A stretch of DNA of 64,000 bases, from assembly GCF_014836875.1 (NCBI RefSeq), contig NZ_JACSQC010000001.1, positions 434,001-498,000 of the forward strand. Direction: 5' to 3'. The notes beneath the pieces are model-generated. The model was not told the DNA's origin, searched no databases, and saw only the letters and a list, made by a program, of their open reading frames with translations. Positions 58,572 through 64,000 of the stretch are shown here, in pieces. The stretch is from Arthrobacter pullicola (GTDB taxonomy: Bacteria > Actinomycetota > Actinomycetes > Actinomycetales > Micrococcaceae). How positions within the stretch are numbered: position 1 is the stretch's first letter; every line of letters begins with the position of its first letter. The position numbers and the translations under genes are program-made.

Positions 58572-59279
58572 CTAAACCTCCGTGACCTGCTGGAACTTGA
58601 CCTTGTCCTTGTCATCACGCGGTGCGCCCTTGGCGCCGGGAGCACCGCTGGGACCCGCGACCCCGGGGATGGACGGCTGGCCTGGATCGGTGGTGGCGTG
58701 GCTGAAGTCGCCCCTCTCACCGTTCTTACCGGTGACTCCCGCATCTCCACCCGGACCCGGGTCTCCGCCCTTTCCGGGGTCTCCCGACTTCGCCTTGAAG
58801 ACGCTCTGGCCGCCGCTTTGGTCGGACACATAGAAGACCAGGATGTCGCCGGCCGCGCCGGCATCACCGCCCTTGCCGCCGACCCCGCCCTGCGCTCCGT
58901 TCCCGCCTCCGCCACCGTAGGCACCGGGCTCGCAGTCGTTGCCGTTGCCTCCCTTGCCGCCTGTTCCGCCCTTGCCGCCTTTGCCTCCGTTACCGCCTTT
59001 ACCACCATTGCCGCCGGAAGCATCGACGACTACATCGCTGCCAAGGACCCGTACATGCAGTTCAACGGTGCCGCCTTTGCCGCCCGGCAGGCCATCCGCA
59101 CCGGGCCCGCCTGCGCCACCGTCCCCGCCGCGCCCACCGCGCGTGGCACCGGTATCTCCGACGAAGAACCAGCCGCTGCACACAGCCTCGAACCCCTCTT
59201 GACCCGCCGGGCCGTCACCCCCGGCAGCGCCGGCCGCTCCTTCTCCGCCGTCCGTTCCCCGCTTGTCGATTCCGCCCAT
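58572..59279 (-). CDS. Collagen-like glycine-rich protein
   Basis: The 235-residue protein is about 40% Gly. It alternates G-x-y collagen-type segments (GGNGGKGGNGGKGGKGGTGG at about 90-110, GDPGKGGDPGPGGDAG near 175) with two small beta-like modules (VELHVRVLGSDVVVDASG; GDILVFYVSDQSGGQ). No signal peptide or LPXTG anchor is visible. AGGAG precedes the ATG. It is 41 bp downstream of an unknown gene in the same unit, so the two are probably partners. The role may be structural or adhesive. Confidence 0.7.
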   Translation of the reverse strand: MGGIDKRGTDGGEGAAGAAGGDGPAGQEGFEAVCSGWFFVGDTGATRGGRGGDGGAGGPGADGLPGGKGGTVELHVRVLGSDVVVDASGGNGGKGGNGGKGGKGGTGGKGGNGNDCEPGAYGGGGGNGAQGGVGGKGGDAGAAGDILVFYVSDQSGGQSVFKAKSGDPGKGGDPGPGGDAGVTGKNGERGDFSHATTDPGQPSIPGVAGPSGAPGAKGAPRDDKDKVKFQQVTEV

Positions 59280-59320
59280 GATGTTCTCCTGTTCCAGGTA
59301 GGCATGGTGTCGCTGGGAGT

Positions 59321-60046
59321 TCAGCGCCAGGTGGCCGTGACCATCTCCGCACGTGCGGAAATCTCCGCTACGGAGAGACGGTCCGTGTAGCCGGCGATGG
59401 GCGGGTGCGGTCCAGGCTTGCTCATTTCCTCCAGCACCAGCGGAACTTCCCAGGGTTTCCCGGGAACACCGACCATCTCGTTGCAGGTCAGGAGGAAATG
59501 GCTGCTTTCCGGGAAAATCCAGCCGTGCTTATGGAACTTCACGTTGAGAGCCGTCAGCGCATTGATTGACCGCTTGAGAACCAGCAGGCCACGGACCTCC
59601 AAGTCCAGGTTCGGAAACCGGACCTCCCTCCACACCGGAAAGACGTCGCGGAGCGGTGAAATGAACCGCGCCCCTTTCTCCGCGGTCAGCTTTGCCAGGA
59701 CAGGCGGGTGGCCACGCGCGATTAGCATCGCGGCCGCGCGGCTGATCACGTCCCGCGTCATCACGGCCTCAGGCGGAATAGGCGCAACGCCCTCAGCACT
59801 GCGCGACGATACAACACCGTGGTTCCCCTCGGAAAAAACCACATCGGGCACCACGGAATGCTCCAGACTGCGCTGGATATCGTGCAGATCTTCCTCTGGA
59901 ATTGCTGGGTGGATGATCCCCAGGCGGTAAAGATCCCGGATGGACCGCGGCCTTTCCTCAACCAGGAACTCAGCGGCCGGAGAGTCTGGGCTGTCCGAGA
60001 AAACCACTGGATCGTGTGCTGCTTCAATGACATATGTCCCAGGCAT
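59321..60046 (-). CDS. Unknown protein preceding the collagen-like gene
   Basis: The 241-residue protein shows no membrane helix and no family I recognise. It has a mixed alpha/beta composition, conserved-looking acidic and aromatic patches (DPVVFSDSPDSPAAEFLVEE, IIHPAIPEEDLHDIQRSLEH in part) and basic stretches mid-protein. AAGGAC lies before the ATG at 60046. It is first in a two-gene unit with the collagen-like gene. I give no function. Confidence 0.65.
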   Translation of the reverse strand: MPGTYVIEAAHDPVVFSDSPDSPAAEFLVEERPRSIRDLYRLGIIHPAIPEEDLHDIQRSLEHSVVPDVVFSEGNHGVVSSRSAEGVAPIPPEAVMTRDVISRAAAMLIARGHPPVLAKLTAEKGARFISPLRDVFPVWREVRFPNLDLEVRGLLVLKRSINALTALNVKFHKHGWIFPESSHFLLTCNEMVGVPGKPWEVPLVLEEMSKPGPHPPIAGYTDRLSVAEISARAEMVTATWR

Positions 60047-60148
60047 AATCTGTCCTTGCTCGAACGGAACGGAACCTGCTCGAACGGTGGTCTTATTGGT
60101 AGGACAGCCCCTGGATGAACGGGTTGTCAAGGGTTTCCCGCATGCCGC

Positions 60149-63115
60149 TCACCACCGGTCCGTCAGCACCTGGTCCAGCGTCTCGAGGAAGAACCGGGCG
60201 CTCTCCGCGGTGAAGCAGAGCGGCGGCTTCACCTTGAGGATGTTCTGCCGGTCTCCGGTGGGCAGCACGATCACGCCGAGCTCACGCATCCGGTCGCAGA
60301 CCGCCAGGGTTTCCTCCCCGGCCGGTTCCAGCGTCTCCCGGCTCCGGACAAACTCCACCCCCTGATAGAGCCCCATGCCGTGCACCGCGCCAACCAGCGC
60401 ATGCTGGTCCATCAGCGAATGGAATCCCTCAGCGAGAACCTGGCCCACGGCCCCGGCGTTTTCCTGCAGCTGCTCCTTCGAGATCACGTCCAGCACCGTG
60501 ACTCCGATCCGGCTGCTGAGCGTGCTGCCGCCGCCGGAGGAGAAGAACGAGCCTTGCGAGGAGAGGGCCTCGGCAATCTCCCGCCGGGTTATCACCGCGC
60601 CGAGAGGATGGCCGTTACCCATCGCCTTGGCCATCGTGATGATGTCCGGCACCACACCGTGCTCCTCAAAACCCCAGAAGTACCTTCCCAGCCGCCCGTA
60701 GCCCATCTGGACTTCGTCGGAAATACACACCCCGCCCTGCGCCCGCACCGCTGCATACACTGTGTCCAGGTACCCCGGCGGGGTGCCGATGGAACCGGCG
60801 TTGCCGTTCCGCGGCTCGGCGATGTACGTACCCACCGGGGTGCCGGCGTCGTGCAGTTCCTGCAGCAGCGCCACCGCATCGCGGGCATAGGCCGCACCCG
60901 CACCCTCGCCGCGGTGCGTGCCGCGGTAGGCATTCGGGGCGTCCGCCGCGTGGACCCAGCCCGGCCGCGTCTGAGCCGCCCGCGGATTGTCCGAAACGGA
61001 GGTGGACACCGCATCGGCGCCAAGGGACCAGCCGTGGTAGGACTCCTGCACACACAGCACGTCCTCCCGGCCGGTGAACGCCTTGCCCAGCCGCAGGGCC
61101 AGCTCCACCGCCTCCGATCCGCTGTTGACCAGCAGCACGGTGTCCAGGGAATCCGGCACCTGGGCCAGCAGCCGCTCGGACAGCTCGGCCACGGCCTGGT
61201 AGTGGAACCGCGAGTTGGTGTTCAGCAGCCGCCACTGCTTCGCTGCGGCTTCCGCCACCGCCGGGTGTCCGTGCCCCAGCGCCGTGACGTTGTTGACCAT
61301 GTCCAGATAGTGCCGCCCGGAGGTGTCGATCAGGTGCTCTTTCCAACCGCGTTCAATCCGCGGCGGCGCGTCGTAGTAGTGCGCCTGGAGCGCGGCGAAG
61401 GAACGGTTGCGCCGCTCCAGAAGGCTGTCAGTACCGGTGATGGACGACGGCGGTGCCTCGGCCCGGGTGCCGCTCAGCACCTGCGCGGGATCGAGGTGCG
61501 TGGCAGCGTAGCCGGGGAACTCAGAGGCCCGGACAAACCGCGGCGGAACCCCGGCAGTGGGGTAGGTTCCCTGCGTCAGGAGCCAGATCCAGAGTCCGTC
61601 CGGTCCGCTCCGCCCGATCCGCTGGCCGGACTGCACGGCCTGGCCGCTGCTGACCGAGGGATCCAGCACGGCGCCGGAGAGCACGACGGCGAAGTCCCCG
61701 CCTTCCAGCCGCAGCGTTCCGTTCGGGGTGCCGGAGACGGTGACGGTCCCGGCGAACGGCGCGTGGACGGCCAAGGGCTGCGGGGCATGGACCTCGACGC
61801 CAAGGGCCACATTCGCAGGTTCGCCCGTGCTGTGCGCGGTGGCGCGGGTGAGCCGGGCTTCGCCGAAGCGGGTCACCGCCGGGGAGCCGCCGGCGGCGGC
61901 GCCTGTGAGGATCCGTTCCTCTTCGGTGGCGCCGTTCAGCCAGGACCCGTTGTCGAAGTCTTCACTGTCCCAGCCGAAGTCCACGGCGGCCGGGGTGCCG
62001 AGGCCGGGCAGCAGGGGAGACCAGGCGGGTTGCGGGAGTGTGTGCCTCCCGGTGCCGGGGACATCCAGCGTCTGCCGGATGGCCGCCTCGGCAGCGTTCC
62101 AGTCATAGCGTGCCGGGATCTCGAACATGGCCCACTCCCGGTCCAGCGCCGAAGAGGCATAGTCGTTGCCGGCGTCGATGGCGGTCTGGTGCTCGCCGCT
62201 GACCGCCAGCACGGCGCCGCGCAGGACGATCAGCGGCCACAGTGCCTGGATCTCGGCGTCGGACAGCGGGGCCTGCTCATGAAAGGCCCGGATCATCGGC
62301 AGGACGGTGAGCGGATTGCCGCTGCTGCCGGGGGACAGCTCGTGGTGGAACAATGACGCGCAGGCGACGGCGAGTTCGCCCACCCGCCAGCTGTACATGG
62401 CATCGCTGAAATCGATGATTCCCGCCAGCTCCGGAATGCCCTGGGCGGTGAGCGCATAAACCACGTTGTCATCGGTCATGTCCCCGTGCACCGCCTGGAC
62501 GGGCAGCTGGTCCTTCAACGGGCCCAGCGCGGCGGTGACCCGCTTCAGCGTGGCAACCAGCAGCTCCCGCTTCCAGCTGCTGCGGACAAACGACACCAGC
62601 GCGGTCACCACTTCTTCGCCGGCCCGCAGATCCCACTGCAGGGACCGGGACAGGCCTGGATGCTGGAAGCCCGCCAGCGCGCGGCTGGTCCGGCCCAGCC
62701 AGCTCCCGAGGTCGCTTCGGAGGGACGGGCTGAGATACTTCCGGTCAATGACCGGGGTGCCCTCCACGAAGGTCAGCAGCCGCAGGCAATGCTCCCTTCC
62801 GTCCAGCACCGGTAGTTCCACGAATTGTCCGGCCACCGATTCCAGCGGCAGCGGCGTGGAAAACCCGGCACCGGTGAGGCGCTGCATTGCCGCGTTCTGC
62901 GCTTCGATCTCGGTCCGGGAAAACTCCGGATTACTGATTTTCAGCAGGCGGCGGTGCCCGGCGGCGGTGGTGAGCAGGAAGTTCCGGTCCTGCTGGCTGC
63001 CCAGCTCTTTCACCGCCGTGACGTCCACGGCGAAAAACTCTGCCGCCCATTCCGCCGCCAGGGCAGGAGAAACGTCCGGGCGGGGCAAACCGGTGGGTTC
63101 GATCAGTGCAGGCAT
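60149..63115 (-). CDS. Kinase-M23-like-class III aminotransferase fusion (phospholyase type)
   Basis: The 988-residue protein has three parts. Residues about 1-330 are an aminoglycoside-phosphotransferase/hydroxylysine-kinase-like domain with Lys59, HGDMTDDN (210-217) and DFSD (235-238). About 400-540 is a LytM/M23-like beta domain (VHAPFAGTVTVSG, SGQRIGRSG). About 560-988 is a class III PLP aminotransferase with GSEAVELALRL and the PLP Lys in TMAKAMGNGHPLG. Kinase plus this aminotransferase type suggests phosphorylation then phospholyase cleavage of an amino alcohol (ethanolamine, hydroxylysine or similar). The divergent gene is a GntR regulator. Confidence 0.82.
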   Translation of the reverse strand: MPALIEPTGLPRPDVSPALAAEWAAEFFAVDVTAVKELGSQQDRNFLLTTAAGHRRLLKISNPEFSRTEIEAQNAAMQRLTGAGFSTPLPLESVAGQFVELPVLDGREHCLRLLTFVEGTPVIDRKYLSPSLRSDLGSWLGRTSRALAGFQHPGLSRSLQWDLRAGEEVVTALVSFVRSSWKRELLVATLKRVTAALGPLKDQLPVQAVHGDMTDDNVVYALTAQGIPELAGIIDFSDAMYSWRVGELAVACASLFHHELSPGSSGNPLTVLPMIRAFHEQAPLSDAEIQALWPLIVLRGAVLAVSGEHQTAIDAGNDYASSALDREWAMFEIPARYDWNAAEAAIRQTLDVPGTGRHTLPQPAWSPLLPGLGTPAAVDFGWDSEDFDNGSWLNGATEEERILTGAAAGGSPAVTRFGEARLTRATAHSTGEPANVALGVEVHAPQPLAVHAPFAGTVTVSGTPNGTLRLEGGDFAVVLSGAVLDPSVSSGQAVQSGQRIGRSGPDGLWIWLLTQGTYPTAGVPPRFVRASEFPGYAATHLDPAQVLSGTRAEAPPSSITGTDSLLERRNRSFAALQAHYYDAPPRIERGWKEHLIDTSGRHYLDMVNNVTALGHGHPAVAEAAAKQWRLLNTNSRFHYQAVAELSERLLAQVPDSLDTVLLVNSGSEAVELALRLGKAFTGREDVLCVQESYHGWSLGADAVSTSVSDNPRAAQTRPGWVHAADAPNAYRGTHRGEGAGAAYARDAVALLQELHDAGTPVGTYIAEPRNGNAGSIGTPPGYLDTVYAAVRAQGGVCISDEVQMGYGRLGRYFWGFEEHGVVPDIITMAKAMGNGHPLGAVITRREIAEALSSQGSFFSSGGGSTLSSRIGVTVLDVISKEQLQENAGAVGQVLAEGFHSLMDQHALVGAVHGMGLYQGVEFVRSRETLEPAGEETLAVCDRMRELGVIVLPTGDRQNILKVKPPLCFTAESARFFLETLDQVLTDRW

Positions 63116-63278
63116 ATGTCACTAACTCCCATGGGGTTTTTCGAATAAGAAGCCACTAAGGAAATAGTGCAGCAACCGGGCAGCTGAAAGCGCACAACCT
63201 GCCGTCACAAACGGACCCTTTCCCAGGCTGCCTAACAAAACCGTTGACAGCTCCGATGTGATGTGGGTTACTTGGTCA

Positions 63279-63290
63279 ACGGTTAACCGT
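63279..63290. promoter_or_regulatory. Candidate GntR operator
   Basis: ACGGTTAACCGT is a perfect 12-bp palindrome 26 bp upstream of the GntR start, in the divergent interval with the aminotransferase-fusion gene. TTGACA at 63244-63249 is a possible -35 element without a clear -10. Confidence 0.6.
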
Positions 63291-63316
63291 AATCGGTTAG
63301 CGAGAAGAAGGGTCCC

Positions 63317-64000
63317 ATGGCAAACGCACTGCTTCCGAAAAACCTCCCGCTGCCTCCCATGCAGGCACTGGGCGAGCTGGTCCTGTCCCGGCTCCGCCAC
63401 GCCGTCATCGCCGGTGAGATTGCGCGGGGCACCCATCTGGTCGAGTCCCAGCTGTCGGAGATGTTCGACGTCAGCCGCGGGCCGATCCGGGACGCCCTGA
63501 AACAGCTGGAAGCAGAAGGGCTCGTCGAAAGCCGGCGCAGGGGAGTCTTCGCCATCGGCCTGACCTCCACCGACGTCGATGAGCTGTACATGATCCGCGA
63601 GCTCCTCGAGATCCAGGCGCTCCGCCTGGCAGCCAAGGTGCCCGACGGCGAGATCTGGGCCTCCGTTGTCAGGAACCTCTCAGCCATGGAAGAACGCGCC
63701 GCGGCGGGAGACCCGCTGGCGTTCGCCCGGGCGGACCTCGCCTTCCACTCGGCCATCTACGGCGTCGCCGGGAGCAAGCGGCTCGAAAGCATCTGGCAGC
63801 AGTACGAACCGACCTTCGCCGTCATGCTCGAGCTGACCAACGCGGAAGACCGGGACCTCGGGCCCACCTGCCAGGACCACATCGACCTGTTCACCACGGT
63901 GATGGCCGGCGATCTGGAACGGGCCGAAGAGATGCTCCGTGAACACCTGCAGGGTTCACGGACCAGACTCTCGAACGCGTTCAGCAGGCTCGGGAACGAC
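63317..64000 (+). CDS. GntR family regulator (FCD subfamily), 3' end cut by window edge
   Basis: The 228 visible residues contain the winged helix (LVESQLSEMFDVSRGPIRDALKQLEAEGLVESRRRG in parts) and the FCD domain (ELYMIRELLEIQALRLAA, ADLAFHSAIY, CQDHIDLF). No stop codon is reached, so the last residues lie outside. AGAAGGG precedes the ATG. It probably controls itself and the divergent kinase-aminotransferase fusion gene. Confidence 0.88.
   Translation, partial: MANALLPKNLPLPPMQALGELVLSRLRHAVIAGEIARGTHLVESQLSEMFDVSRGPIRDALKQLEAEGLVESRRRGVFAIGLTSTDVDELYMIRELLEIQALRLAAKVPDGEIWASVVRNLSAMEERAAAGDPLAFARADLAFHSAIYGVAGSKRLESIWQQYEPTFAVMLELTNAEDRDLGPTCQDHIDLFTTVMAGDLERAEEMLREHLQGSRTRLSNAFSRLGND

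Noticed and set aside
60380-62356. Long plus-strand open frame opposite the aminotransferase fusion
   Set aside because: Antisense shadow; the minus-strand frame has a continuous three-domain protein.
1-64000. tRNA, rRNA, riboswitch or complete insertion sequence
   Set aside because: I looked through the intergenic stretches and saw no cloverleaf, conserved rRNA segment, known riboswitch core or transposase gene; a covariance-model scan would be decisive.

Overview
The window is high-GC actinobacterial DNA and most probably comes from Arthrobacter or a close relative in the Micrococcaceae. The gene families, the GC-rich codon use, the GGAGG-type ribosome sites and a manganese-type homoprotocatechuate dioxygenase resembling MndD of Arthrobacter globiformis all point this way. 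Taxonomy is an inference from gene content. I see no rRNA, tRNA, CRISPR array, intact transposase or replication origin.

Layout. 1-2.1 kb: the 5' part of a repeat-rich gene running off the left edge, a GC-rich repeat field and a DUF456 membrane protein. 2.1-9.2 kb: a RibD/DHFR-like reductase, an MHS-family transporter, a CynX-type transporter, a META-domain lipoprotein, CorA, and a DUF5692 membrane protein divergent from a TetR regulator. 9.2-11.4 kb: a cyanate locus (cynR, divergent cynT-cynS). 11.6-17.7 kb: another RibD/DHFR-like reductase and a homoprotocatechuate catabolic operon (FAH-RraA fusion, GntR regulator, hpaE, hpaD) behind a perfect GntR-type palindrome.

17.8-23.6 kb is an accessory island: two tandem endonuclease VII-like paralogues, a Ser/Thr kinase with an unassigned C-terminal region, a frameshifted HNH nuclease, a membrane-anchored helical protein and a possible resolvase remnant. 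23.6-30.3 kb holds an ABC ATPase/membrane-protein pair, a decayed stretch with a deleted copy of a nearby membrane-protein gene, a DUF4839 protein, a sigma factor overlapping its upstream membrane partner, and RidA. 30.5-36.5 kb is a LacI-controlled alpha-glucoside operon (binding protein, two permeases, GH13 enzyme). 36.5-40.2 kb has a bactofilin-like exported protein and a second cyanase in an operon with a formate/nitrite-type channel, divergent from a PAS-AraC regulator.

40.2-45.3 kb carries two-domain carboxymuconolactone decarboxylase-like, aldo/keto reductase and alpha/beta hydrolase genes, then gene debris (a frameshifted gene and a RidA tail fused head-on to a lipoprotein). 45.4-49.6 kb is a siderophore ABC importer behind a consensus-like DtxR/IdeR iron box. 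50-57.4 kb has a CPBP protein, a Balon/Rv2629-related protein, a frameshifted F420-reductase-like gene, an Old Yellow Enzyme, an acetyltransferase, and an MFS efflux gene with soxR around a perfect SoxR box. 57.4-64 kb has a choloylglycine-hydrolase-family enzyme, a collagen-like glycine-rich protein with an unknown partner, a 988-residue kinase/M23-like/class III aminotransferase fusion and a divergent GntR regulator cut by the right edge.

Cross-cutting themes are a dispersed family of about 70-86 bp palindromic repeats (at least eight copies, all intergenic), duplicated cyanate detoxification, and at least four single-base frameshifts in otherwise intact genes.
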